Assembly: GCA_900540595.1 (NCBI GenBank)
Contig: UQGL01000011.1
Coordinates: forward strand, 5,346 to 69,345
Source of the DNA: an uncultured Oscillospiraceae bacterium
Lineage (GTDB): Bacteria > Bacillota > Clostridia > Oscillospirales > Ruminococcaceae
DNA: 64,000 nt
Direction of reading: 5' to 3'
Positions 34,838 to 43,203 of this stretch are shown piece after piece; the first letter of the stretch is position 1; every line of letters begins with the position of its first letter. The position numbers and the translations under genes are program-made. A model generated the notes under the pieces. It saw only the letters and a program-made list of their open reading frames with translations. It had not been told where the DNA came from and ran no database searches.

Positions 34838-36433
34838 ATGGCAACCAAGAAAAAAGTATTGCTGGAGCAGGAAACTCCTGTTCCTGAAAACACCGCCCCC
34901 GCGGACGGTACCATTTCTTCCGCTGGCCCCCCGGCTGATGCGGCGGCGCCGCCTGACAGTGACGATTTGAGTGCGCTGCTGGCCTCTATGGATCAGACCA
35001 ATGACAGCGCCTCTACGGATCAATCTGATGGCGACGCCACTTTGGAAGGCTCTGACCCTCCCCTTGAGTTTATGGAAACGGAGGCGTCTGATGAAGCTGC
35101 CCCCGAGGGTGACGGCACGGCCTCTGGCGCCCCTTCCGATTCGGATGAGCCTGCCGGATCGGCGGCCGGTGAGGATGGCGACGGTGAGGAAGAGACTCCT
35201 TCCAATTTGTCTGCTGAAGGTGCAGATGGCATCCCGGCGGAGACGGTTTCCGAAACTGCTGGGGAGCCGGCTCCCCCCAAGCCCAAGCGGGCACCCCGGC
35301 GGAAAAAGGCGGCACCTGTGGAAGATCCCGTACATGGCGAGAATGAGGACTCTGCGGAGGCTCCGGCTGCTGAAGAGCAGGCTGTGGAATCTTCCGCCTC
35401 TGTTGAGAATACGGCGCCGCCTGATGAGGGAGAAACACCCATTTCAGAGGATACCGCTCCCCAAGAGGAGGCGCCGGTAGATACTGCGTCTGCTCTGCGC
35501 CGGACCGCCGTAACACACCGCAGTGACGCCTCTATCCTGACCATCCGCAGTCGTGAAGAGGTGGAAACACAGGAAGACCGCGAGGATGTCATTTGGCACG
35601 AGATCCACAACGCCTACCGCACCCGCCGCATCCTCACAGGGCAGCTGGGCGGCATTGAGCAGCTGGACAACCGCAAAACTGTGGCCGTAGTGGATTACAA
35701 GGGCTTCCGCATCATTATCCCCATCAAGGAGATGATGATCAATCTGGGCCGCAGCCCTTCCGGCCAGGAGTATGCCGACCTGATGCTGCGTCAAAACAAG
35801 ATTTTAGGGAATATGCTGGGGGCGGACATTGACTTTGTGGTGCGCGGCATCGACTCCAAGACCCGCAGCGTTGTCGCAAGCCGCCGTGAGGCTATGATGC
35901 GGAAGCGTCAGACCTTTTATTTCGATTTGGACGCCGAGGGGAAGTACCGCATCTACGAGGGGCGTATTGTTCAGGCCCGGGTCATCGCTGTTGCGGAGAA
36001 GGTCATCCGCGTCGAGGTATTCGGCGTTGAAACCTCAATTCTGGCCCGTGATTTGGCTTGGGACTGGATCGGCGATGCCCACGAGCGTTTCTCCGTGGGC
36101 GATGAAGTGCTGGTCCGCATTCTCAATGTGCGGCGCAACAGCCTTGAAGACCTCGGAATCCGTGCCGACATCAAGAGCACATCTGAAAACACCGACCGGG
36201 ACAATCTCCAGAAGTGCCGAATCCAGGGCAAGTATGCCGGAAAAGTGACCGATGTGCATAAGGGCGTGGTCTATGTCCGGCTTGCCAATGGCGTCAATGC
36301 GGTGGCTCATTCCTGCTATGACTACCGGATGCCCGGAAAGAAGGATGATGTATCCTTTGCCGTCACCCATTTGGATGTGGAGCGCGGTATCGCTCTTGGA
36401 ATTATCACCCGTATCATCCGGCAGAACCTGTAA
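34838..36433 (+). CDS. S1-domain RNA-binding protein with acidic disordered N-terminus
   Basis: 531 residues. Residues about 1-225 are low-complexity, rich in Asp, Glu, Ala, Pro and Ser with a basic patch (PKPKRAPRRKKAAP). Residues about 240-530 hold S1-like OB domains, best seen at RIYEGRIVQARVIAVAEKV and GKYAGKVTDVHKGVVYVRL. This resembles ribosomal protein S1-like proteins, which bind mRNA. Located between the coupling protein and the AbiE pair, with AGGAGG upstream and its own terminator. A role in translation of ICE mRNAs or in DNA/RNA handling during transfer is inference. Confidence 0.75.
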   Translation: MATKKKVLLEQETPVPENTAPADGTISSAGPPADAAAPPDSDDLSALLASMDQTNDSASTDQSDGDATLEGSDPPLEFMETEASDEAAPEGDGTASGAPSDSDEPAGSAAGEDGDGEEETPSNLSAEGADGIPAETVSETAGEPAPPKPKRAPRRKKAAPVEDPVHGENEDSAEAPAAEEQAVESSASVENTAPPDEGETPISEDTAPQEEAPVDTASALRRTAVTHRSDASILTIRSREEVETQEDREDVIWHEIHNAYRTRRILTGQLGGIEQLDNRKTVAVVDYKGFRIIIPIKEMMINLGRSPSGQEYADLMLRQNKILGNMLGADIDFVVRGIDSKTRSVVASRREAMMRKRQTFYFDLDAEGKYRIYEGRIVQARVIAVAEKVIRVEVFGVETSILARDLAWDWIGDAHERFSVGDEVLVRILNVRRNSLEDLGIRADIKSTSENTDRDNLQKCRIQGKYAGKVTDVHKGVVYVRLANGVNAVAHSCYDYRMPGKKDDVSFAVTHLDVERGIALGIITRIIRQNL

Positions 36434-36439
36434 CCCGAA

Positions 36440-36486
36440 AACCGCCTGGGAAGTATCAAATAGCTGCTTCTCAGGCGGTTGTTTTT
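36440..36486 (+). terminator. Terminator after the S1-domain gene
   Basis: Stem AACCGCCTG / CAGGCGGTT extended by GAAG/CTTC, followed by GTTTTT. Confidence 0.85.
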
Positions 36487-36566
36487 ATTGCGATGTCATC
36501 CGGTTTCGATGCTGAAAAATCAGTATAAATTTTTTGGCTATGGCAATCCTAATTACGAAATGCTCA

Positions 36567-36604
36567 TTGCATTTTTGTAACCAATTATATATAATATTGG
36601 TTAC
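36567..36604 (+). promoter_or_regulatory. Promoter-operator of the AbiE pair
   Basis: TTGCAT (36567-36572), 17-bp spacer, TATAAT (36590-36595). A perfect inverted repeat GTAACCAAT (36577-36585) and ATTGGTTAC (36596-36604) brackets the -10 box, as expected for autorepression by the antitoxin. Confidence 0.82.
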
Positions 36605-36622
36605 AGAAAGGAGGCCAAGCAT

Positions 36623-37243
36623 ATGAGCAACAGTTACATGGAAAAAATCCGTGAACGAATTATGCAGGCTCCGGATGGCAGCGTATTTGTCAATTCAGAT
36701 TTTGCTGATATTACAGACACCAACACAATCAAGCAAATTATTAGCCGTCTAATCAAAGAAGGAACTTTACGCCGCATTATCCGTGGTGTATTTGAAAAGC
36801 CCAAATACAGTAAACTCTTGCAGGAATATGTTGCTGCTGACCCAAATGAGATTGCCAATGCTCTTGCAAGGTGTTATCACTGGACCATAGCGCCTTGTGG
36901 GGATACTGCTCTGAATAAGTTGGGATTGTCCACACAGGTTACTGCTGTGTGGTCGTATATCAGTGATGGCCCCTACAAAACATATGAATGGGATAAGACA
37001 AAAATCGAATTTAAGCATCGGACTAATAAAGAAATAACGGGCTTATCTCCTACAACAATTTTAGTAATTCAGGCTCTAAAAACTCTTGGCAAAGAAAACA
37101 CTGATTCAAAGGTCATACGGATCCTCTCTCACCGGCTGAACACCGAGGAAAAAGCGGCATTACTTCGAGAGGGCTCTGAAGCAACAGACTGGGTTTATAA
37201 TGTGATAAGGGAAATTTGCAAAGGAGAAAAAGAGAATGATTGA
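36623..37243 (+). CDS. AbiEi-type antitoxin (DUF6088-like)
   Basis: 206 residues. N-terminal winged helix (about 15-60, KQIISRLIKEGTLRRIIRGV) and a C-terminal domain typical of AbiEi-like antitoxins, which repress their own promoter and neutralise the partner. Directly followed by the toxin gene, 8-bp overlap. Codon use is visibly more AT-rich than in neighbours, suggesting separate acquisition. Operator palindrome upstream. Confidence 0.8.
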   Translation: MSNSYMEKIRERIMQAPDGSVFVNSDFADITDTNTIKQIISRLIKEGTLRRIIRGVFEKPKYSKLLQEYVAADPNEIANALARCYHWTIAPCGDTALNKLGLSTQVTAVWSYISDGPYKTYEWDKTKIEFKHRTNKEITGLSPTTILVIQALKTLGKENTDSKVIRILSHRLNTEEKAALLREGSEATDWVYNVIREICKGEKEND

Positions 37244-38237
37244 AATCGCCAAACTGTCTGCTGATGATCGGCGGGAATTATTTCATAATACGGCTGCTAA
37301 AATAGGGCTAAACGATGCAATTATCGAAAAGGATTTTTGGGTGTGTTTGACGCTGGACTATCTATTTCATCGCTCCCCGTGGAAAGAAGCAGTCACTTTC
37401 AAAGGGGGCACCAGCCTGTCAAAAGGATACCATCTGATTAGTCGTTTTTCTGAGGACATTGATTTGATTTTGGACTGGCGTGTACTGGGGTATCGCATAG
37501 ATGAACCCTGGGAGAAACGCTCTAACACCAAACAGGATGCGTTCAATAAAGAGGCAAATCGCAGGGCAGAAATTTTTCTGTCGGAAGATTTTTGCCCACG
37601 GATGCAAAAGGATCTTTCTGTCGAATTGGGGACTTCGGCCAACCTTTACATAGATGAAGAAGATCCTCAAACGGTTATCTTTGCTTATCCAAATCTGTTT
37701 ACAGATACCTCCACGCTACAGGTCATCCGCTTGGAAATCGGTGCGCTGGCTGCATGGACGCCAGCCGATATGGTAGATATCACACCTTATACTGCAGAGC
37801 AGTATCCCCAGTTATTCAAGCAGAGAACTGTATCAGTTCTGACCGTAGCTCCAGAGCGGACCTTTTGGGAAAAGGCCACCATCCTACATCATGAAGCAAA
37901 CCGACCTGAACATCTGTTGATGCCTCAACGGTATTCCCGACATTATTATGATTTGTACTGTATGGCGATCAGTCCCGTGAAGGAGAAAGCATTTGTTCAT
38001 CTGGATCTTCTGCAAAAGGTAGTCAATTTCAAAATGAAATTCTACCCACGGGCATGGGCAAAATATCCAGAAGCTGTCCCTGCCACCTTGAAACTGCTCC
38101 CTCCTTCATATCGACTCGATGCCCTTTGGACGGACTATACCGCCATGCAAAATATGCTTTATGGAGAAATCCCATCCTTTGAAAAGATTATGAGTGTCAT
38201 CAGTGACCTGGAGAACGAGATACACGCACTGCAATGA
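37236..38237 (+). CDS. AbiEii/AbiGii-type nucleotidyltransferase toxin
   Basis: 333 residues of the nucleotidyltransferase toxin family. The signature FKGGTSLSKGYHLISRFSEDIDLIL (positions about 48-72 in the protein) has the GGTSLSK and SEDIDL catalytic motifs. Members modify tRNA or use nucleotides to block growth, give phage abortive infection, or keep mobile elements. Paired with the overlapping antitoxin gene. AT-rich like its partner. Confidence 0.88.
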   Translation: MIEIAKLSADDRRELFHNTAAKIGLNDAIIEKDFWVCLTLDYLFHRSPWKEAVTFKGGTSLSKGYHLISRFSEDIDLILDWRVLGYRIDEPWEKRSNTKQDAFNKEANRRAEIFLSEDFCPRMQKDLSVELGTSANLYIDEEDPQTVIFAYPNLFTDTSTLQVIRLEIGALAAWTPADMVDITPYTAEQYPQLFKQRTVSVLTVAPERTFWEKATILHHEANRPEHLLMPQRYSRHYYDLYCMAISPVKEKAFVHLDLLQKVVNFKMKFYPRAWAKYPEAVPATLKLLPPSYRLDALWTDYTAMQNMLYGEIPSFEKIMSVISDLENEIHALQ

Positions 38238-38301
38238 AGCCTTGCTTTGCGTAACATATTTTAATTCAGAAGATTTCGTCCTAAATTCAGTTGAACACAA
38301 G

Positions 38302-38370
38302 ATTGGCACAGAATTGTCCTTACATTGGCACAGCCTTGCCCTTGAGCCGTAAATCCATATCTGTTATACT
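38302..38370 (+). promoter_or_regulatory. Promoter of the Tad pilus operon, twin of the transfer promoter
   Basis: ATTGGC repeats at 38302 and 38324 (22 bp apart), the 19-bp block GCCCTTGAGCCGTAAATCC (38338-38356) with TTGAGC (38342-38347), 17-bp spacer, TATACT (38365-38370). Spacings equal those at 22279-22347. Confidence 0.78.
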
Positions 38371-38394
38371 TGGTACAGTCAAAAATTTGTAATG

Positions 38395-38427
38395 CAGCCG
38401 CTCCGGCCGGGAGCGGCTGTTTTTATT
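38395..38427 (+). terminator. Leader terminator ahead of the Tad pilus operon
   Basis: Stem CAGCCGCTCC / GGAGCGGCTG followed by TTTTTATTT, between promoter and first gene. It predicts an attenuated leader of about 50 nt. Confidence 0.82.
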
Positions 38428-38438
38428 TCTGAGTAAAG

Positions 38439-38906
38439 GTGGTGGTTTTTATCCATAGCATACTGCAAAAGCTCCGCAGTGCATTAAAAAATGAGCGGGG
38501 CGAGGCCAACTACTTTTCCACGGTGGTGTTTATCTTCATTGCCGTTGTTTTGCTGGCCTTTATCATCGACCTGTTCGGCATTATCTCTACAAAACAGGAG
38601 CTTGACCATGCAGCCGATCAGATGGTCAAGCAGATCCAGTTGTCCGGCGGCATCAACAGCGAGACGGATGCTCTCTTTGATTTCCTCTGTTCGGAGATCG
38701 AGGGGGCCGACAATATCACCTATTCGATTGACGCCACATATAAATCTCCCACACCTTCCGGGATGTCCCGGGCCATCCAGTTGGGAACGCCCTTCTATAT
38801 TACCATTGAGGGGGATGCCAAGCTGGGCGGCTTCTGGAATCTGGATCTGGTCAACATCACGGTGGTGGCCCGCGGCTCCGGCGTCAGCGAACATTACTGG
38901 AAGTGA
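38439..38906 (+). CDS. TadE-like minor pilin / DUF4320-type protein
   Basis: 155 residues with one N-terminal membrane helix (about 28-50) preceded by NERGEANYF, a pattern like the pilin-type junction of TadE/TadF minor pilins, and an extracellular beta-rich domain. I associate it with DUF4320. The start is GTG at 38439 or 38442. First gene of the pilus operon; the next gene has the same layout and a related NERGE motif. Confidence 0.65.
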   Translation: MVVFIHSILQKLRSALKNERGEANYFSTVVFIFIAVVLLAFIIDLFGIISTKQELDHAADQMVKQIQLSGGINSETDALFDFLCSEIEGADNITYSIDATYKSPTPSGMSRAIQLGTPFYITIEGDAKLGGFWNLDLVNITVVARGSGVSEHYWK

Positions 38907-38914
38907 GGTGGCCT

Positions 38915-39415
38915 ATGAAGCGTTTATTCTCACAGCTGCACCGGCCGCTCCGCAACGAGCGGGGGGAGATCACCTTCTTCGCCTGCTTCTTTGTGGTTGG
39001 AGTTGTCATGCTCATTTCTTTCCTGCTACTGTATGCCTCGGTGAGAATTACTTGCATCAACATCCGCAACGGGGCTAAAATGGAGCTGAACAATCTGAGC
39101 GCCACCATCTACGCAGATACTTACCGCTCCCAGAGGGAAACCAATTTTGAAGAGTATTTACGCACCCTCTACTCCAGCCGGGACTACACAGAAATGCTGG
39201 AGGCCACAGTTGCCGGCGGCCTTGCTGAAAAGGTCCCTCTCTCTACCGATGACTACACGGTTTCCGACATCAGCCTTGAATTCAATGTGGTGGGCGACCG
39301 TGTGGAGTACATCTTTTACTGTGATGTTGACTTCTATGTGCGGATGTTTGGACACAGTTACCCCACCATTACCCAGCGGGTAGAACTGACCGGCTACCAC
39401 AACACCAAATTTTAG
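38915..39415 (+). CDS. TadE/TadF-like minor pilin
   Basis: 166 residues. NERGEITFFACFF (about residues 14-26) leads into a membrane helix and then an extracellular domain, like the previous gene, so the two likely form a minor-pilin pair in the Flp/Tad pilus. GTGAGGTGG upstream of the ATG. Confidence 0.65.
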   Translation: MKRLFSQLHRPLRNERGEITFFACFFVVGVVMLISFLLLYASVRITCINIRNGAKMELNNLSATIYADTYRSQRETNFEEYLRTLYSSRDYTEMLEATVAGGLAEKVPLSTDDYTVSDISLEFNVVGDRVEYIFYCDVDFYVRMFGHSYPTITQRVELTGYHNTKF

Positions 39416-39487
39416 CCGTGCTGTTGAAAATTCAGCCAGAACTACAGTATAGGCTTTATATAACAGCAAAAAAGGAGTGTATCACAC

Positions 39488-40057
39488 ATGAAGAAGTTTT
39501 TCCAATCCAAAGGCTTTATCGTTACTTCGCTGGCCGTCCTCTGTGTTGCCATCCTGGGCGTCTGCTGGTTTGCCAGCCGGGATCGCACAGAAGACTTCAA
39601 GCCGGAAGAATCCCCGCCCAGCAGCACGACCAGCGATTGGTCGGATGGCGGCACACAGACAGACGGTGAGAGCGGCGCCGGAGCCTATGCGCCCGGCCAG
39701 TCCTCCAGTCCTGAAGAGGATTACCCCAAGGTGACCTCCGAAACTGAGGATGAAGTCGTGATCGACTTCACGGACACGGAGAAACCGGAAACAACGCCTC
39801 CGCCCGCGCCAGAAGGGAAAACCGAGCGGGAAGACCCCGGTGAAGATCATCCGGTCAATCCTGACCCGGAAGTGCCCAAGGTCACCACTCCCCCTGCGGA
39901 AAAGGAGCCGGCCAATAACGAGCCGGCCCCCGGAGCCAGCAATGGCAACGGCGCTGTGTATGATCCAGTGTTTGGGTGGGTAGTTCCCGGCGATGTTCAA
40001 CAGTCTGTCGGTGATAGCGATGGAGACATCAACAAGCAGGTTGGCAATATGGGCTGA
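39488..40057 (+). CDS. Membrane-anchored Pro/Glu-rich protein (DUF6550-like)
   Basis: 189 residues: membrane anchor (about 10-28), then an extended Pro/Glu/Ser/Thr-rich stalk (about 35-155) and a short conserved end (GNGAVYDPVFGWVVPGD). The stalk suggests a wall-spanning spacer. Role in the pilus locus unknown; I associate it with DUF6550 from memory. AAGGAG before the ATG. Confidence 0.55.
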   Translation: MKKFFQSKGFIVTSLAVLCVAILGVCWFASRDRTEDFKPEESPPSSTTSDWSDGGTQTDGESGAGAYAPGQSSSPEEDYPKVTSETEDEVVIDFTDTEKPETTPPPAPEGKTEREDPGEDHPVNPDPEVPKVTTPPAEKEPANNEPAPGASNGNGAVYDPVFGWVVPGDVQQSVGDSDGDINKQVGNMG

Positions 40058-40086
40058 CCAATCTACAACTGAATATACCCCTGATT

Positions 40087-40118
40087 GGCCGTCACAGAAT
40101 TGTGGCGGCCTTTCTATT
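40087..40118 (+). terminator. Terminator or attenuator inside the pilus operon
   Basis: Stem GGCCGTCACA / TGTGGCGGCC with loop GAAT and a T-rich tail, between two pilus-locus genes. Confidence 0.65.
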
Positions 40119-40137
40119 TTAAGAAGAACGGAGTGTG

Positions 40138-41835
40138 ATGTATTTGAAGCGACTTCTCGCCCTCCTGTGCAGCCTTGCCCTGGTATTTTGTTTGCTCCCT
40201 TCCACCGCGTTTGCGGAGGGCGGTAACGGAAATATTGACGGCGGTGGCGGCAGCATGGGCCAAGGCACATCCTCTAATTTCTGGAATCCTGGAAATGATG
40301 GTGTGCGGATCACCGTTGTGGATGCCGATAGCGGTACAGCAATATCTTCCCCCGTAGACTTCTCCAACCGGGTACAAAAAAACAGCGTCCTGCACTTTGG
40401 GAAAGTCAACAAGTTACAGTATCTGGGCGGCACCGCACTCTCCCTCCAGTCTGGCGTGGCATACTCCTGCATCAAGCCAGCACAGTCTATGCCCACCATC
40501 GTCAGCAGCAAGGGACAGAGCAATATTGAGGCCATCAAGCGATATTTTTGTTCGGAGTATGCCTGCCAGATGGTTGCCCAAGCGGCCGGTGTGGACTATG
40601 AGCGGATGATTGCCGGCGACTATAAGCTGCTGATCGAGCCCATTGCATACTTTACGCATAACGGCCAGTATTACTGTATGACCGCTACAGAGGCGGCGCT
40701 GTATGACCAAAAATCCGGCGGGGCGCTTCGGAAAACCATGACTTCCCTCACCCACAAGAATCTGCCTCTGTCGATGTTTTTGGAATTTAGCGACCTCGGC
40801 CTGCCCGCATGGACAGGCAGCACCACAAGCAAGCAGAGCAACGCTGACATCATCAGCAGTCTGGGCGTCGGCATCGTCTGGTTCGATGAGCGCCCGCCCG
40901 AAGGGGAAATTGAAGCGCCCGATGTAGAGTATCGGGTAGATACGGATGTGATCACATCCGTTACTCTGCGGACGGATACGGATTTAACACCGGACAATCC
41001 GGCCTCGGTGACCTTCCATATTCTCGGCACCACCTACCGGGTCAATGATATAGTCATCCCGGCGGGCGACAGCCAGGTGGTCTGGGTCAAATGGCACACG
41101 CCCTCCACTCCACAGTCGGTAACCATCACGGTTTCCGTCAGCGGGGCCTATACCGCACAAGATACCTTTGTTGCGGAGATCGTGGACTTGAACGAACATA
41201 TCCCTCCAGATCCGACAGCAACGGATACCAACCCCGGCTACACCGCGCCCTCACTCCCCAATGAGCCGCAGAAGCTCACTGCCAACTGGGGTGTATGGAG
41301 CTGCTACTGGGTACCGGTTTGGGTTTGGTGTGACCACGATGACTGGGGGCACTGGGTCGATGAAGGCTATTGGGAGTACGAGTACACTGGCTATTCTGCC
41401 TCCATCAGCGGTGTGATGTCCCTGATGCCGGATGATATTGTGCCCACGGCCTCCGGGAAGTCAATGAAAAGCGGGTATGGCGTCAAGCAGGATGTGACAG
41501 CCACCCTTTCCACCGACGCGCCCACCAGCCACATCACCCATCCACAGACGGCATTTTCCGTGTTTCCCGAGTTCCAGTACGAAACATACTTACGCCTTCT
41601 GCAGCGGGTGTCCAGCGGCCGGAGTGCCAAATTCACCTTCCAGCCCAATGAGTTCTCTACCTACAACCGGACTGTGCATTTCAGTCCGCTATGGTTCCCG
41701 GATTCCACAGACTACACCGTGTTTACACAGGTGTGGGACACCTGGACCCCTGATGGAATGTTAAGCATCAACCTGAACGACTATGTTTCAATCGACGGGA
41801 GCCTTTATGATGATTGGTACACCAACCGCGAGTAG
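40138..41835 (+). CDS. Large secreted protein of the pilus locus
   Basis: 565 residues with a clear signal peptide (about 1-26, ending TAFA). The exported part has Trp/Tyr-rich stretches (WGVWSCYWVPVWVWCDHDDW) and Ig-like beta regions. No LPXTG or other wall-anchor motif. It lies in the pilus operon and overlaps the prepilin peptidase gene by 29 bp, so it may be a pilus-associated adhesin or assembly factor; family not recognised. Confidence 0.6.
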   Translation: MYLKRLLALLCSLALVFCLLPSTAFAEGGNGNIDGGGGSMGQGTSSNFWNPGNDGVRITVVDADSGTAISSPVDFSNRVQKNSVLHFGKVNKLQYLGGTALSLQSGVAYSCIKPAQSMPTIVSSKGQSNIEAIKRYFCSEYACQMVAQAAGVDYERMIAGDYKLLIEPIAYFTHNGQYYCMTATEAALYDQKSGGALRKTMTSLTHKNLPLSMFLEFSDLGLPAWTGSTTSKQSNADIISSLGVGIVWFDERPPEGEIEAPDVEYRVDTDVITSVTLRTDTDLTPDNPASVTFHILGTTYRVNDIVIPAGDSQVVWVKWHTPSTPQSVTITVSVSGAYTAQDTFVAEIVDLNEHIPPDPTATDTNPGYTAPSLPNEPQKLTANWGVWSCYWVPVWVWCDHDDWGHWVDEGYWEYEYTGYSASISGVMSLMPDDIVPTASGKSMKSGYGVKQDVTATLSTDAPTSHITHPQTAFSVFPEFQYETYLRLLQRVSSGRSAKFTFQPNEFSTYNRTVHFSPLWFPDSTDYTVFTQVWDTWTPDGMLSINLNDYVSIDGSLYDDWYTNRE

Positions 41836-42304
41836 CCTGTGGCCGGCATACCTGCTCACCGTTTTCTCTGTTGTGGCTGGTTTTGCTGTTTACGATATTC
41901 TATATAGGCGGGTGCCGGATCGGGCGCTCGCCTTTTTTATGCCCTTCGCCGCTCTGGCTCCGCTGCTCAAGGTCTGCCTTGCCGGGGACGGTGGGCAGCT
42001 CTGGCCTGCCGTTGCCGAGGCTTTGGCGGGGGCGTTGCTTGGCTTTTGCATCCCTCTGGCTGCTGCCATGGCAACGGGTGGAACTGGGCTTGGGGGAGGC
42101 GACATTAAATTCTGTGGGATACTTGGGCTGATTTACGGTCCTTCCGGGATGGCTCTGGTTTTCTTTGTGGCCGCAGTCTTTGCCATGCCGATGGCCCTTC
42201 TGTTCCGAAGGCTTTCCCGGCTCCGCCAGCCCATCGCCATTCCGTTCTTACCTTTTCTTGCCTGCGGCTGCTCGATTGCAACGCTGGCTGAACTATTTTT
42301 ATGA
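41807..42304 (+). CDS. Prepilin peptidase (A24 family, TadV/CpaA-like)
   Basis: 165 residues, six membrane helices. Two catalytic Asp motifs of the aspartic A24 peptidases: YDILYRRVPDRAL near residue 30 and GLGGGDIKFCGIL near residue 100 (GGGD). It removes the leader of Flp pilins and methylates or only cleaves them. Lacks the Cys-rich N-terminal domain of classical PilD, as in TadV. The start at 41807 has GGGAG upstream and overlaps the preceding gene. Confidence 0.88.
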   Translation: MMIGTPTASSLWPAYLLTVFSVVAGFAVYDILYRRVPDRALAFFMPFAALAPLLKVCLAGDGGQLWPAVAEALAGALLGFCIPLAAAMATGGTGLGGGDIKFCGILGLIYGPSGMALVFFVAAVFAMPMALLFRRLSRLRQPIAIPFLPFLACGCSIATLAELFL

Positions 42305-42319
42305 CAGGAGAATGTGCTT

Positions 42320-43165
42320 ATGAAACTCAACAACCGATTTATTTTCGGTATTTTGTCTCTGGTATTGGCAGCGGTCATCGCTTTTGTGGCGCTGCCCACC
42401 ATTGCCCGGCAGACCAACGGGAAAACGGAAATTGTCCGTATCACCCAGCCCGTGCTCAAAGGCGAGCAGGTCACAAAAGAAAACGCTGAGGTTGTGGAGG
42501 TAGGCGGCTACAACCTTCCCGCCAATGTGGCTCACAGTCTTGATGATGTGGAGGGCCTGTATGTGACGGCGGATCTGGCTGCGGGCGATTATATTCTCAC
42601 CAGTAAGGTGAGCAGCGTCCCAGTTTCCTCCGATGTGGCGCTCAACGACATCCCCTCTGGTAAGGTTGCTATCTCCCTGACCGTAAAAACGCTGGCCTCC
42701 GGACTGTCGGATAAGCTCCAGCCCAATGATATTGTCCGCATCTATCACTTCCTGGAGACTGCGGAAGAAGTACCCGAACTGCGTTTTGTCAAGGTCCTTT
42801 CCGTCACGGATTCTGATGGCATCAATGTGGACAATACCAAGGAGCCCACAGAAGATGAAGAGCCGCAGCAGTCTGCTACCATCACAGTGCTGGCAAGCCC
42901 GGAGCAGGCCCGCATCATCACTGAGCTGGAGAACGACGGCGTAGCTCATGTGGCCCTGATCTCCCGCAACAATGACCAGCTGGCTGAAGAACTGCTGGCC
43001 GAACAGGACAAGACGCTCCAGGAAATTTACTTCCCGGAAACGCTGGTGGAGGAAAACGCTGATGCGCAAAGCAGCGAGCCTGCCGCCGAGGGAGACGCCG
43101 AAAACACCGAAGGGGGCGAGCCTGAAACCGTCTCCCCTGAAAGCGGCCAGGAGGATAGCAAATAA
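42320..43165 (+). CDS. cpaB: Flp pilus assembly protein CpaB/RcpC-like (SAF domain)
   Basis: 281 residues: one N-terminal membrane helix (about 7-27), a SAF domain (about 38-100, with VLKGEQVTKENAEVVE), a second domain, and an acidic Glu/Ala tail (about 240-281). The family belongs to Tad pilus loci. In Gram-negatives it works at the outer-membrane secretin, which is absent here, so its role in a Gram-positive pilus is open. AGGAGA 8 bases before the ATG. Confidence 0.82.
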   Translation: MKLNNRFIFGILSLVLAAVIAFVALPTIARQTNGKTEIVRITQPVLKGEQVTKENAEVVEVGGYNLPANVAHSLDDVEGLYVTADLAAGDYILTSKVSSVPVSSDVALNDIPSGKVAISLTVKTLASGLSDKLQPNDIVRIYHFLETAEEVPELRFVKVLSVTDSDGINVDNTKEPTEDEEPQQSATITVLASPEQARIITELENDGVAHVALISRNNDQLAEELLAEQDKTLQEIYFPETLVEENADAQSSEPAAEGDAENTEGGEPETVSPESGQEDSK

Positions 43166-43199
43166 CCAGGGCGGTGAATCGCTTCACCGCCCTGGTTTT
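43166..43199. terminator. Bidirectional terminator after cpaB
   Basis: 13-bp perfect stem CCAGGGCGGTGAA / TTCACCGCCCTGG with TTTT; shared by cpaB and the convergent AAA ATPase gene. Confidence 0.88.
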
Positions 43200-43203
43200 A
43201 CCA

